This document shows, piece after piece, positions 33,277-42,495 of a stretch of DNA of 64,000 nt (positions are counted from its first letter, which is position 1; every line of letters begins with the position of its first letter). This stretch comes from Olsenella porci. GTDB lineage: Bacteria; Actinomycetota; Coriobacteriia; Coriobacteriales; Atopobiaceae. The notes below the pieces were generated by a model. It saw only the letters and a program-made list of their open reading frames with translations, was not told where the DNA came from and ran no database searches. The DNA lies in the NCBI RefSeq assembly GCF_009695875.1, contig NZ_VUNC01000004.1, positions 62,001-126,000 on the forward strand, read 5' to 3'. The translations under genes were made by a program, and so were the position numbers.

Positions 33277-34281
33277 ATGAAAATCCTCGTGTACGGCACC
33301 AAGAGCTACGACAGGGACTCGTTTGAGAGGGAGCTTCCCAAGTACCCCGAGCTGAAGGTCGACTTCACCGAGACCAACCTGACCCCGCTGACCGCGACCC
33401 TGGCCCAGGGCTACGACGCCGTCTGCGCCTTTGTCAACGCCGACGTCTCGGCCATGACGCTCGAGGTGCTGCGCGGCCTAGGCGTGGGCCTCGTCCTCAT
33501 GCGCTGCGCGGGCTTTGACGCCGTGAACGTGGAGTTTGCCAAGAGTCTGGGCATGAAGGTCACCCGCGTCCCGGCCTACTCCCCCGAGGCGATCGCCGAA
33601 CACGCCATGGCGCTCGCGCTGGCCGCCAACCGCCGCATCTGCAAGGGCTACAACCGCGTGCGCGAGAACAACTTCTCGCTCACCGGCCTCGTTGGCGAGA
33701 CCCTGCACGGCAAGACCGCGGGCATCATCGGCACGGGCCGCATTGGCGCCGCGCTCTGCCGCATCTGCAAGGGCTTTGGCATGACGGTCCTGGGCGCCGA
33801 CCTGTACCCCAACCAGAGGCTGGTCGACGAGGAGCACGTGATCGACGAGTACGTTGACTACGACACCCTGTACGAGAGGGCGGACCTCATCAGCCTCCAC
33901 GCCTTCCTCAACGAGGAGAGCCACCACATGATCAACGACGAGGCGATCGCCAAGATGAAGGACGGCGTCATCTTCGTCAACACCGGTCGCGGCGGCTTGG
34001 TGGACACCCAGGCGCTCATCCGCGGCATCCTCTCTGGCAAGATCGGCGCCGCTGGCCTCGACGTGTACGAGGAGGAGAACGAGAACGTGTACCAGGACCG
34101 CGCCGGCGAGGTGTTTGAGTCCATCCCCGCGCGCCTCTGCTCGTTCCCCAACGTTGTCATGACCTCCCACCAGGCGTTCTTCACGCGCGAGGCCCTTGGC
34201 CAGATTGCGACGGTCACGCTCGAGAACGCCAAGGCCTACGCCACGGGCGGGGAGTTTGTGGACCGCAGCGTGGTCTGCTAG
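33277..34281 (+). CDS. ldhA: D-lactate dehydrogenase (D-2-hydroxyacid dehydrogenase)
   Basis: A 334-residue D-isomer-specific 2-hydroxyacid dehydrogenase, probably reducing pyruvate to D-lactate with NADH. Motifs are VLMRCAGFDAVNVEFA, the YSPEAIAEHAMALALAANR segment, the NAD-binding GIIGTGRIGAALCRI near residue 148, FVNTGRGGLVDTQAL with the catalytic Arg context, and SHQAFFTREAL with the active-site His. The ATG at 33277 has GAAGGG six bases upstream; the frame is open 267 bases further up without a ribosome binding site. It is followed at 34456 by pyruvate kinase on the same strand, a sensible fermentation pairing. Confidence 0.93.
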   Translation: MKILVYGTKSYDRDSFERELPKYPELKVDFTETNLTPLTATLAQGYDAVCAFVNADVSAMTLEVLRGLGVGLVLMRCAGFDAVNVEFAKSLGMKVTRVPAYSPEAIAEHAMALALAANRRICKGYNRVRENNFSLTGLVGETLHGKTAGIIGTGRIGAALCRICKGFGMTVLGADLYPNQRLVDEEHVIDEYVDYDTLYERADLISLHAFLNEESHHMINDEAIAKMKDGVIFVNTGRGGLVDTQALIRGILSGKIGAAGLDVYEEENENVYQDRAGEVFESIPARLCSFPNVVMTSHQAFFTREALGQIATVTLENAKAYATGGEFVDRSVVC

Positions 34282-34455
34282 GGGGAGACGCCCTGCCTGT
34301 CTTTCGTTTCGGCTTGCGTTCACATGACGTTTGAACAACAAAGCCAAAAGGGAGGCAGGCTATACTTCGAAAGGCATCTGCCATATGCGCATCATGGCGG
34401 ACCGCCTCGCGAAAGTGAGACGTGCCGCCAATCCATACGATGAGGAAGGAACGAA

Positions 34456-35907
34456 ATGGTAGCTAAGAGGACCAAGATCGTCTGCACCATGGGCCCTGCG
34501 ACCGAGAGCGATGACGTACTGAGGGAGCTCATCAAGAGCGGCATGAACGTGGCGAGGTTCAACTTCAGCCACGGCAGCCACGACTACCACCGCAAGAACA
34601 TCGAGCGCGTTCGCCGCATCTCCGAGGAGCTTGGCATCCCCGTCGCCATCATGCTCGACACCAAGGGTCCCGAGGTCCGCACCGGCCTACTCGAGGGCGG
34701 CCAGAAGGTCACCGTCAACACCGGCGACGAGATCGTGGTCACTGCCCAGCCCACCACCGAGGACTTTCACGGCAATGCCAAGCACATCTCCCTCGACTAC
34801 CTCGACCTTCCCAAGGAGGTCACCAAGGGCTCCGTTATCCTCATCGACGACGGCCTGGTTGGCCTTGAGGTCACGGGCGTCGAGGGCCAGGACATGCATT
34901 GCACCGTCACCAACGGCGGCGAGATCGGCGAGAAGAAGGGCGTAAACGTCCCCAACGTCGAGATCGGCCTTCCCTCCGTCACCGAGCAGGACCGTGCCGA
35001 CATCATGTTTGGCTGCGAGCTGGGCATCGACGCCATCTCCGCGTCGTTCATCCGCAACGCCAAGGCAGTCGACGAGATTCGCACCCTCTGCGCCGAGAAC
35101 GGCATGCGCAACGTCTACATCTTCCCGAAGATCGAGAGCGCCATGGGCGTGAAGAACTTCGACGAGATCCTGGCGGTCTCCGACGGCATCATGGTCGCCC
35201 GTGGCGACCTGGGCGTCGAGGTCCCCGCGGCTGAGGTCCCCCACATCCAAAAGACCATCATCCGCAAGTGCAACAACGCCTACAAGCCGGTCATCACCGC
35301 GACGCAGATGCTCGACTCCATGATCCGCAACCCGCGTCCGACGCGCGCCGAGGTCAGCGACGTCGCCAACGCCATCTACGACGGCACCGACTGCGTCATG
35401 CTCTCCGGCGAGACGGCCGCGGGCAAGTACCCCGTCCAGGCGGTGCAGACCATGGCGTCCATCTGCCTCGAGACGGAGAAGTACCTCCTCGAGCGCACCG
35501 AGTACCACGACCGTGGCGGCATGCGCAACGTCAACAGCGCCATCGGTGCGGCTGCCGTCGAGGTCGCCGATCGCGTGGGCGCCAAGTGCATCATCTGCCC
35601 CACGCACTCCGGCCGCACCGCTCGCCTGATCTCTAACTTCCGCCCCAAGCTCCCGATCTACGCCATGTCCCCCTCCAACCACGCCATCCGCAAGACGTGC
35701 TTCCAGTGGGGCGTGAAGGCGTTCAAGACCACCGAGCAGGGCTCCCTCTCCGCAACCTGCTACAACGCGCTCACCGTTGCCAAGGAGAAGGGCATCGCGA
35801 ACAAGGGCGACCTCGTCGTCGTCACCGCGGGCGACCCGCAGACCTCCCCGTCGCAGGGTGACTACATCACCTCGACCAACATGGCAATGGTCGCCCAGAT
35901 TCAGTAG
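34456..35907 (+). CDS. pyk: Pyruvate kinase
   Basis: A 483-residue pyruvate kinase, which makes pyruvate and ATP from phosphoenolpyruvate. KIVCTMGPATES starts the barrel, followed by MNVARFNFSHG, MLDTKGPEVRTG, the signature IFPKIESAMG, MVARGDLGVEVPAAEVP and KPVITATQMLDSM, then the C-terminal allosteric domain (CIICPTHSGRTARLISNFRP). AAGGA lies five bases before the ATG. A TATACT box at 34361 may be its -10, without a clear -35. A terminator follows. Confidence 0.97.
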   Translation: MVAKRTKIVCTMGPATESDDVLRELIKSGMNVARFNFSHGSHDYHRKNIERVRRISEELGIPVAIMLDTKGPEVRTGLLEGGQKVTVNTGDEIVVTAQPTTEDFHGNAKHISLDYLDLPKEVTKGSVILIDDGLVGLEVTGVEGQDMHCTVTNGGEIGEKKGVNVPNVEIGLPSVTEQDRADIMFGCELGIDAISASFIRNAKAVDEIRTLCAENGMRNVYIFPKIESAMGVKNFDEILAVSDGIMVARGDLGVEVPAAEVPHIQKTIIRKCNNAYKPVITATQMLDSMIRNPRPTRAEVSDVANAIYDGTDCVMLSGETAAGKYPVQAVQTMASICLETEKYLLERTEYHDRGGMRNVNSAIGAAAVEVADRVGAKCIICPTHSGRTARLISNFRPKLPIYAMSPSNHAIRKTCFQWGVKAFKTTEQGSLSATCYNALTVAKEKGIANKGDLVVVTAGDPQTSPSQGDYITSTNMAMVAQIQ

Positions 35908-35930
35908 CACGACCGCCCGATAGACAGTAC

Positions 35931-35966
35931 ACGGGGTTCCCGCATCTCCGCGGGAGCCCCGTTTGT
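35931..35966 (+). terminator. Rho-independent terminator after pyk
   Basis: ACGGGG-tt-CCCGC pairs with GCGGG-ag-CCCCGT around a short loop and is followed by TTTGTTAT, 23 bases after the pyk stop codon. Confidence 0.9.
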
Positions 35967-36059
35967 TATGTCCATCACTCCGCAAGGGCGACAAGGCGAG
36001 AGGGGGCTCCCACCGTTGGATGGAAGCCCCCCCTCCTCGTCGTGGCTGTGCCTGTCTCG

Positions 36060-37397
36060 CTACCTCTCGCAGAGCCAGTACCTGCATCCGAAGGCGGGAA
36101 CCTCTGAGCCACCACCAAAGTCGTGGTCCTCACCCGTGATGAGATCGCGCGCCCTGCCGCACCCGGCGTCGAAGTGCAGCGTCTGGGGCGCGTCGGAGGC
36201 GTTTACCGCCACAATCACGCGCTGGTCCGCGGAGGAGCGCTGAAACACGAGTGCCGTGGGACCCACCTGGAGCTGCCGGTAGTCACCCAGCATGAGGGCC
36301 GTGGAGCCCCTCCTCGCGTGTGCGAGGGAGGCAATCCAGTCGCTGAGCGAGTTCCACTCCGGGGCGTCGAGGGCGGGGCGGATCTCGTGGTCCCCGTAGT
36401 TCTGCTCGCCCTCTATCCCCCACTCGCTGCCGTAGTACACGCAGGGGACGCCCGGCATGCCAAACAGGAGGCCGTAGAGCGGCTCCAGCTGCCTCTTGTC
36501 GTCCAGCTTGGTGGCGATGCGCGGGACGTCGTGGTTGTCCGCGAAGTCGAGCAGGTGGAGCCCCGTGTACAGGTCCCAGGGTGCGTCACCGCTCTGGCGG
36601 TCGAGGGAGTAGGCGACCTCGTGCATGTTGGCCGAGTTGAACGAGCTCCAGAGCCCCTTGTACACCTCGTAGTTTGTGACCGTGTCGCAGAGGTCGTCGC
36701 CCATCCACTGGCGGTAGTCGCCAAACATGGTCTCGCCCAGGAGGAGGAACTTCTGGCCCCGGCGCTCGGACAGCTCGTTAGCGATCTGGCGCAGGTACCC
36801 CAGGAAGCCGCGGTCGAGGCAGTACGCAACGTCCAGGCGCAGACCGTCGATGTCGTAGTCTCGCTCCCAGCCGCGGATGACGTCTGCGAGGTATGCGTTG
36901 AGGTCAAAGTTGGAGTGGTTGAGCTTCACGAGCTCGTCCACCCCCTGCCAGCACTCATAGGAGAGGTGGTCGTCCCAACGGTCGTTGCCACCCCAGTCGA
37001 TGCAGAACCACCCCGCGTAAGGGCTCGCCTCACGCTTCTCTAGAACGTCTCGGAAGGCCCAGAAGTCCCTTCCCACGTGGTTGAAGACGCCGTCGAGAAG
37101 CACCCTCACGCCAGCCTTGTGGCAGGCGTCGACGAAGGCGCGAAGGTCCTCTCCTGTACCCAGCCTGCGGTCGACCTTGGTGTAGTCGACGGTGTCATAC
37201 CCGTGACTCTGGCTCTCGAACACGGGGTTGAGTATGAGCGCGTTGGCATTGAGCCGGGCCATCTGATCCACCCAGCCATTTGCCGTGAGCTGGGCAAGCC
37301 TATGGACGGTCTCGGATGTTCCGTCGTTCTGGTACGGCGCCCCCGTGAGGCCAAGCGGATAGATTTGATAGAAGACGGATTCCTCGTACCAGCTCAT
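36060..37397 (-). CDS. GH13 alpha-amylase-family enzyme (intracellular)
   Basis: A 445-residue GH13 glycoside hydrolase without a signal peptide. Conserved regions are VRVLLDGVFNHVG (region I), DGLRLDVAYCL with the nucleophile Asp (II), LLGETMFGDY with the acid/base Glu (III) and FADNHDVPRIA with the transition-state Asp (IV). PGVPCVYYGSEWGIEG follows. The short length and the MPGVPCVYYGSEWGIEGE segment resemble neopullulanase/cyclomaltodextrinase-like or oligo-1,6-glucosidase-like enzymes lacking the N-domain. It probably trims imported maltodextrins; exact specificity is uncertain. The ATG has AGGGGGA just upstream. It is transcribed alone or after ferritin. Confidence 0.9.
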   Translation of the reverse strand: MSWYEESVFYQIYPLGLTGAPYQNDGTSETVHRLAQLTANGWVDQMARLNANALILNPVFESQSHGYDTVDYTKVDRRLGTGEDLRAFVDACHKAGVRVLLDGVFNHVGRDFWAFRDVLEKREASPYAGWFCIDWGGNDRWDDHLSYECWQGVDELVKLNHSNFDLNAYLADVIRGWERDYDIDGLRLDVAYCLDRGFLGYLRQIANELSERRGQKFLLLGETMFGDYRQWMGDDLCDTVTNYEVYKGLWSSFNSANMHEVAYSLDRQSGDAPWDLYTGLHLLDFADNHDVPRIATKLDDKRQLEPLYGLLFGMPGVPCVYYGSEWGIEGEQNYGDHEIRPALDAPEWNSLSDWIASLAHARRGSTALMLGDYRQLQVGPTALVFQRSSADQRVIVAVNASDAPQTLHFDAGCGRARDLITGEDHDFGGGSEVPAFGCRYWLCER

Positions 37398-37449
37398 GTT
37401 TCCCCCTTGGAACGGTTCGTCGGCATGGCGATCAGGTCGACCCTCATGA

Positions 37450-37476
37450 AGGGGGCCCGGACGAACCGGGCCCCGA
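37450..37476 (-). terminator. Hairpin after ferritin gene
   Basis: GGGGCCCGG pairs with CCGGGCCCC around a five-base loop, 18 bases beyond the ferritin stop codon on the reverse strand. It is followed there by CCTTCATG, a weak U-tract. Confidence 0.7.
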
Positions 37477-37491
37477 GTAACTGCCTATGCC

Positions 37492-38007
37492 TTACATGGG
37501 CATCGTGGGCGCGACGAAGGTGCGAGCCTGGTACTCGCGGTCGAGGTCGTAGAGTCCCTTGGGATCGCTGCCAAACAGCTCCATGTTCTTGACCATGTCA
37601 GAAGCGTTGGTCTCCTCCTCGCCCTGCTCCTTCACGAACCAGTCGAGCAGCTGCATGGTCTTGAAGTCGTGCACGTCATAGGCTGCCGCATAGCACTCGT
37701 TGATGCAGCTAGTGATGTAGCGCTCGTGCTCCAGGCCAGCCTGAAGGGGCTCGAGGTCGCTCGAGAAGGTCTTGTCGGGCTCGGCGATGGCGAGCATCTT
37801 CACGTTGACATCGTTGTCGAGCAGGTAGCGACGCAGGATCTTGGCGTGGGCGACCTCCTCCTGAACCTGGATCATGTACCAGTTGGCAAAGCCCTTGAGC
37901 CCGCGCTCGTCGTAGTAGTCGGCGAACGTGAGGTACAGGTACGCCGAGTAGAGCTCCTTGTTGATCTGGGTGTTGAGTAGGTCCGCAACCTTGCCGTCAA
38001 GTGCCAT
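37492..38007 (-). CDS. ftnA: Bacterial ferritin (FtnA-type)
   Basis: A 171-residue non-haem ferritin. The four-helix bundle opens LLNTQINKELYSAYLYLTFADYYDE (ferroxidase Glu in NKELYSAYLY) and has WYMIQVQEEVAHAKIL with the EE-x-x-H ferroxidase motif, then EHERYITSCINECYAAA. It stores iron and detoxifies Fe2+ in the cytoplasm. The ATG at 38007 has AAAGGA six bases upstream; a longer open frame upstream has no support. It is a single gene with its own hairpin. Confidence 0.94.
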   Translation of the reverse strand: MALDGKVADLLNTQINKELYSAYLYLTFADYYDERGLKGFANWYMIQVQEEVAHAKILRRYLLDNDVNVKMLAIAEPDKTFSSDLEPLQAGLEHERYITSCINECYAAAYDVHDFKTMQLLDWFVKEQGEEETNASDMVKNMELFGSDPKGLYDLDREYQARTFVAPTMPM

Positions 38008-38206
38008 GGGACGTCCTTTCTCCGTGGTTTGGTACCTCTCTATTCGTACCCCCTTTCGCCCCGTGGGTGGCACGCCACACAAGACGAAACGAGACCGCCA
38101 CGCCACCATCACGGGCGACGGAACGTGTTGGGGCGGAGGTGCCACGCCCCTCTCCCCCGTCCGACGTGTGGGAGCGCCATAATGGGGCGGATTGGGGGGT
38201 GGTGCC

Positions 38207-38407
38207 ATGGATGCACCAAAGATCGGCGAGTCGACGAGGGAGGAGCGCTCCGCCTACGTGAGCGCGCGGTTCCCCTGCCTGTCAGACTGCGACCTGTGCG
38301 GCAACTGCGCGACGTTCCACGGGAGGGAGCCGCTTCTGGCCTTTGCCGACTACGTTGCCGGCAGGGAGGAGTTTGGGGACGTGCTTGCCCGGTACCGCAG
38401 GCGCTAG
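38207..38407 (+). CDS. Small cysteine-rich protein, unknown
   Basis: A 66-residue protein whose core reads ARFPCLSDCDLCGNC followed by ATFHGREPLLAFADYVAG. The C-x3-C-x2-C-x2-C spacing suggests a metal or Fe-S site. I recall similar tiny proteins in clostridia but no assigned function. GGGGGG lies upstream of the ATG at 38207. The last four bases overlap the 3' end of the convergent GntR gene. Confidence 0.68.
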   Translation: MDAPKIGESTREERSAYVSARFPCLSDCDLCGNCATFHGREPLLAFADYVAGREEFGDVLARYRRR

Positions 38408-39162
38408 GCGCGCTGGGTCTCGCTGGAGATGACGCAGCGGTTTGCGGGGAGCCACACGCTCCCCCACTCAAACGGCGTGCCGTCGTCCAGGCGCACGAGC
38501 TGGTCCAGCTCGAGGACGGGGGCGTGCTCGTCGCACTCCAGGTAGCCACCGCGCACCTTGCCGGCGGTACGAGCGGTGTAGACCATCTCGGAGCGGCCGA
38601 TCTGATGTCCGCTCGTGCGCTCGACGGCAGCGAACAGCTTCTCGGTGCCAAAGTCGCTCTGCTCCAGCCCGGGGCACGCGGCGAGGTTGAGGTGGCTCTC
38701 TATGAACATGACCGCGCGGCGGCTGACGTAACGGACCCTGCTGAGGTAGAGGAAGTCGTCCCCCACGCCAATCTGCAGGTTCTCGGCGCAAAGCGGACCG
38801 GCTGGCCTGACCTGACACTCGATGACCCGGGTCTGGTACTTGATGCCCTGGCTGCTCATGGACTCGCCAAACGAGAGGAGCCGGTTGGAGGAGGGCCGCG
38901 CCATGACGGGTTGCACCACGAAGGTGCCACGGCCGCGCTGCTGCACGAGGAGCCCCTCGTCCACCAGCTGCCTGATGCCCTTCTGGACCGTGCCGCGCGA
39001 GAGGTGGAGCATGTTCATGAGCTCGTGCTCCGACGGGATGGGCTCGTCGACGCCCCAGTCCTTGGAGTAGATCTTCTCCCTCACGTAGTCCGAGACCTGC
39101 ACGTACAGCAGGTCCCCCTCGGCTGACTTGTCGATTGGCGTGGAGGCCTTGGTCCTATGCAT
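38404..39162 (-). CDS. GntR-family regulator, HutC/UTRA type
   Basis: A 252-residue GntR regulator. The N-terminal winged helix reads LYVQVSDYVREKIYS, IPSEHELMNMLHLSRGTVQKGI and GLLVQQRGRGTFV; a UTRA effector domain occupies residues ~95-245. HutC-type members usually sense a sugar phosphate or small metabolite and repress nearby genes; the target here is not clear. Its ATG overlaps the stop of the upstream phospholipase-like gene by eight bases, so they form one unit. Confidence 0.9.
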   Translation of the reverse strand: MHRTKASTPIDKSAEGDLLYVQVSDYVREKIYSKDWGVDEPIPSEHELMNMLHLSRGTVQKGIRQLVDEGLLVQQRGRGTFVVQPVMARPSSNRLLSFGESMSSQGIKYQTRVIECQVRPAGPLCAENLQIGVGDDFLYLSRVRYVSRRAVMFIESHLNLAACPGLEQSDFGTEKLFAAVERTSGHQIGRSEMVYTARTAGKVRGGYLECDEHAPVLELDQLVRLDDGTPFEWGSVWLPANRCVISSETQRA

Positions 39163-39871
39163 GCGCCCTCTCCCTTCGGAGCTCGGGTGCCACGGCCCCC
39201 TGGCGGGCGTAGGCCAGGAGTCCCTCCCCTATCACGTTCTGCACCTCGTCGAAGACGGTGCTAAAGAAGTCGGACGAGAGGAGCCTGTACACGGGGTCGC
39301 CGTCGAAGTGGTTGACCCAGTTGTTCCTCACGATCTGGTTGGCGACCTCCACGGCCGCTCGGGCGTCGCGCACGTCTATCGCATACTGGGGGAACTCCGC
39401 CGCCTGCCGAACCAGGTTTGGCGTGGGCTCACAGGTCATGCCTATACGAAGCGTCCTGCCAAACAGGTCGAAGTCACCCTGCTTGCGAATGCGGGTGTCC
39501 TCCCCCGGCTTGAGGCCGCGACGAAGGAGAAGCGCGTTGACGGCGTGGTTGTAGCGGTTGTCCGCCACCAGGTGGCACCACGCGCCCAGCGTGGCGTCCG
39601 AGACCCTGCCATTCGCGTCCGCGGAGGGAAGGGCGTAGCGCTCCCAGAACTCCCAGTAGTGCGGCTCGGGCATGAAGCCGGGATCCGCAAAATGCGTGAC
39701 CCGGTACTCGATCCTGCGGTCGGGGTTCTTGACCATGTAACCCACGTTGATGTCGGGGACGAAATTCCCAAAGAGGAAGGCGTTCTGGTCGCCAATGCCA
39801 AGGGCAGACGGGTCCCCCACGGAGCGGAGGGTCGCCTCGACATGTGCGATGTGGATGTTCCAGCTTGGCAT
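39155..39871 (-). CDS. Zinc-dependent phospholipase C-like protein
   Basis: A 238-residue protein resembling the zinc-dependent phospholipase C/S1-P1-like family of Gram-positives. It begins MPSWNIHIAHVEATL, then has NAFLFGNFVPDINVGY, RVTHFADPGF and LGAWCHLVADNRYNHAVN, where His and Asp are placed as metal ligands. There is no signal peptide, unlike secreted phospholipases, so an intracellular role is likely. It is the first gene of a two-gene unit with the GntR regulator. Confidence 0.72.
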   Translation of the reverse strand: MPSWNIHIAHVEATLRSVGDPSALGIGDQNAFLFGNFVPDINVGYMVKNPDRRIEYRVTHFADPGFMPEPHYWEFWERYALPSADANGRVSDATLGAWCHLVADNRYNHAVNALLLRRGLKPGEDTRIRKQGDFDLFGRTLRIGMTCEPTPNLVRQAAEFPQYAIDVRDARAAVEVANQIVRNNWVNHFDGDPVYRLLSSDFFSTVFDEVQNVIGEGLLAYARQGAVAPELRRERAHA

Positions 39872-39914
39872 ACGGCCTATCCTACCATGCGTTTCAGTTG
39901 CGGGGAGAGAAGAC

Positions 39915-39956
39915 GGCCCCTCCCCCGCGAGGCTTTTCAGACCGGGGGAAGGGGCC
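39915..39956 (-). terminator. Hairpin after pheT
   Basis: GGCCCCTCCCCC pairs with GGGGGAAGGGGCC (one bulge) around about 17 bases, starting 12 bases beyond the pheT stop codon on the reverse strand. The U-tract is poor. Confidence 0.65.
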
Positions 39957-39968
39957 CTGGGATCCCGC

Positions 39969-42440
39969 CTAGCCGCGCACCTCTCCGCCAGTGGACTTGA
40001 TCACCTTGGTCACCAGCTTGTTGTGCGCCCTCTCGACCTCCTCGGACGAGAGCGTGTGGTCCGCGGCGCGGTACTCGAGCGAGAACGCCATGGACTTCTT
40101 GCCCGCCCCCACGCGCTTCTCGTCGCGGTAGACGTCAAAGAGCTCGACGCTCGCCAGCAGCTTGCCGCCCGCACTCCTAATGCGCTGGGACACCTGCTCG
40201 TAGGACATGGACTCGTCCACGACCAGGGCGAGGTCGATCTTGACGCCGGGGAGCGTGGGCACCTCCTGGTAGGGCAGCTCGTCCTGGGCAAGCCTGAGGA
40301 GAGGTGCCTCGCTGAGCTCGAAGGCGACGACCGGGTCGTCGATGCCAAAGTTGCCGAGCGCCCGCGGGTGGATGTTGCCCACCCACCCCAGCAGCTCGCC
40401 CTGCGCGAGGACCTCTGCGGCACGACCGGGCTGGAGCCAGGGGTACTCGTCCGGATCGGCGACGCGGAAGCGCACCTTGGTGATCCTGAGCGCCTCCAGC
40501 AACGTCTCGACCACGCCCTTGGCATCGTAGAAGTCGAGGTTGGCGTACTTCTTGTTCCACGCGTCATCGGCCCAGCGCCCGCTCATGACGCCGGCGACGT
40601 AGGTAGGCTCGTCGGGCTGGCTCTTGCCCTCGTGGCCAAAGAAGACGCGTCCCAGCTCGTACAGATGCACGTTCTGGACGCCGTGGTCCTTGTTGTAGGC
40701 GACGGAGCGGAGAAGCCCGGGGATCATGTCGCGGCGCATCTCGCCCTGGTCGGCGACGAGGGGATGCAGGATCTTCACCGGAATGCCCTTGCCGCGCTCG
40801 GGCATGCCCAGGCGCTCTAGGTCGCGCGGGTCGGCGAAGTTGTACGTGCTGGTCTCGCTGAGGCCGGCGGAGCGCAGCGTGGCACAGATCTTGCGAGTGC
40901 GGCGCTGCTCCACGGAGAGGCCCCCAGCGTGGTTGCGCGCTGCGGGGAGCGTCGGCTCCACGTCACCCTCGCCCCAAAGGCGCAGGACCTCCTCCACAAG
41001 GTCAATCTCGCGCGTGAGGTCGTGACGGTTGGTGGGCGCGACCACGGTCATGGGGTCGTGCTCGCCCTCCCCCTCACTCACCTGGCAGCCAAGACGGCGC
41101 AGCCTCTGCGCCATGAACGACGTCTGGATGGGAGCCCCGCAGAGAGCGCGCACCCGGTCGGGCCTTAGCTTGATGGTCGCGGGCAGCGCAGGAACGGGGT
41201 ACTCGTCGACCATGCCCTCGCAGACCTGGGCGCCGCAGCACGCCTCGAAGAGGGCGGCGGCTATGTTGGAGACATCGGCGCAGCGGGCGGTGTCGACCTG
41301 GCGCTCGTAGCGGATGGAGGCCTCGCTCATGAGGTCGAGGTTGCGGCTCGTACGGGAGATGTGGCCCTTCTCGAAGCTAGCGCTCTCGAGCAGGACGTCG
41401 ACGGTCCCCTCGTCGATCTCGGAGTTCTGGCCGCCCATCACGCCTGCAAGGGCGACCGGGGTCCTCCCGTCGTCGGTGATGACCGCCATGTCGGGCGTGA
41501 GGTCCCTCTCCTGGCCGTCGAGGGTCACGATCGACTCGCCCTCGCGCGCCGCGCGGACGACGATGTGGCGCTTGCCGTCGCGCTCGGAGAGCTTGCCCAG
41601 GTCAAAGGCGTGGAGCGGCTGCCCCGTGAGGTACATGACGTAGTTGGTGACGTCGACCACGTTGTTGATGGGCCTGGAGCCCGCCGCCATCACGCGCCTT
41701 GCCAGCCACTCGGGGCTGGGGCCGATCTTCACGTTGCGTACCACGCGGGCGGTGTAACGCGGGCAGAGCGAGGGGTCGTCAATCGTGACGTCGACGAGGT
41801 CCGCCGTGCGCCCTGCGTCCGCCGACTCCTCCGCAATGGAGGGGAGCTCGGCGTGAACGTCCTCGTCGAGCATGGCGGAGACCTCGGTGGCCATGCCGAG
41901 CATGCTCAGGCAGTCGGGTCGGTTGGGCGTGATCTCGCAGTCGATGACGGTGTCGGTGAGGCCCCTCCACTCCAGGAAGTCGACGCCCACGGGCGCGTCC
42001 TTGGGGAGGATCATGATGCCGCTGTGGTCGTCGTCCAGGCCGAGCTCGCGGCTGGAGCAGTTCATGCCAAGGGACTCGATGCCGCGTAGCTTGCCCTTCT
42101 TGATCTTCACCCCGCCGGGAAGGGTGGCGCCGACGAGCGCCGTCACGGTCTTGTCGCCCTGCTCAAAGTTCTGGGCGCCGCAGACCACCTGCAGCGGGAC
42201 GGGGTTGCCGTCCTCGTCGACGTTGTGGGACCCCACGTCCATCTTGCACACGTACATGTGGTCGGAGTTAGGGTGCGGGACCTTCTCCAGCACCTGGGAG
42301 GTGACGACGCCCGTGATCTCGGCCCCGACCCTCTCCACGGACTCGACCTCCGTACCGGTGCGTACGAACTCCCTCACCAGGTCCTGGGGATCCTGGGGGA
42401 GGTCAACCATGCTCTTGAGCCACTCGTAGGAGACGCGCAT
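39969..42440 (-). CDS. pheT: Phenylalanyl-tRNA synthetase beta subunit
   Basis: An 823-residue PheT. It has the N-terminal MRVSYEWLKSMVDLP, the EMAP-II-like tRNA-binding domain with KVPHPNSDHMYVCKMDVG near residue 55, B3/B4 editing domain segments, B5, the catalytic-like core, and the C-terminal FDX-ACB anticodon-binding domain (DLALVVDESMSYEQVSQRIR). With PheS it forms the (alpha-beta)2 enzyme that charges tRNA-Phe, whose gene is at 16466-16541. AAAGG lies eight bases before the ATG. It is translated from the pheS transcript, 55 bases downstream. Confidence 0.97.
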   Translation of the reverse strand: MRVSYEWLKSMVDLPQDPQDLVREFVRTGTEVESVERVGAEITGVVTSQVLEKVPHPNSDHMYVCKMDVGSHNVDEDGNPVPLQVVCGAQNFEQGDKTVTALVGATLPGGVKIKKGKLRGIESLGMNCSSRELGLDDDHSGIMILPKDAPVGVDFLEWRGLTDTVIDCEITPNRPDCLSMLGMATEVSAMLDEDVHAELPSIAEESADAGRTADLVDVTIDDPSLCPRYTARVVRNVKIGPSPEWLARRVMAAGSRPINNVVDVTNYVMYLTGQPLHAFDLGKLSERDGKRHIVVRAAREGESIVTLDGQERDLTPDMAVITDDGRTPVALAGVMGGQNSEIDEGTVDVLLESASFEKGHISRTSRNLDLMSEASIRYERQVDTARCADVSNIAAALFEACCGAQVCEGMVDEYPVPALPATIKLRPDRVRALCGAPIQTSFMAQRLRRLGCQVSEGEGEHDPMTVVAPTNRHDLTREIDLVEEVLRLWGEGDVEPTLPAARNHAGGLSVEQRRTRKICATLRSAGLSETSTYNFADPRDLERLGMPERGKGIPVKILHPLVADQGEMRRDMIPGLLRSVAYNKDHGVQNVHLYELGRVFFGHEGKSQPDEPTYVAGVMSGRWADDAWNKKYANLDFYDAKGVVETLLEALRITKVRFRVADPDEYPWLQPGRAAEVLAQGELLGWVGNIHPRALGNFGIDDPVVAFELSEAPLLRLAQDELPYQEVPTLPGVKIDLALVVDESMSYEQVSQRIRSAGGKLLASVELFDVYRDEKRVGAGKKSMAFSLEYRAADHTLSSEEVERAHNKLVTKVIKSTGGEVRG

Positions 42441-42495
42441 GATACTTGCCTTTCTGTGCGGGGCGTGCCCGCAGACGGTTGCTTGCGGACGCGGG

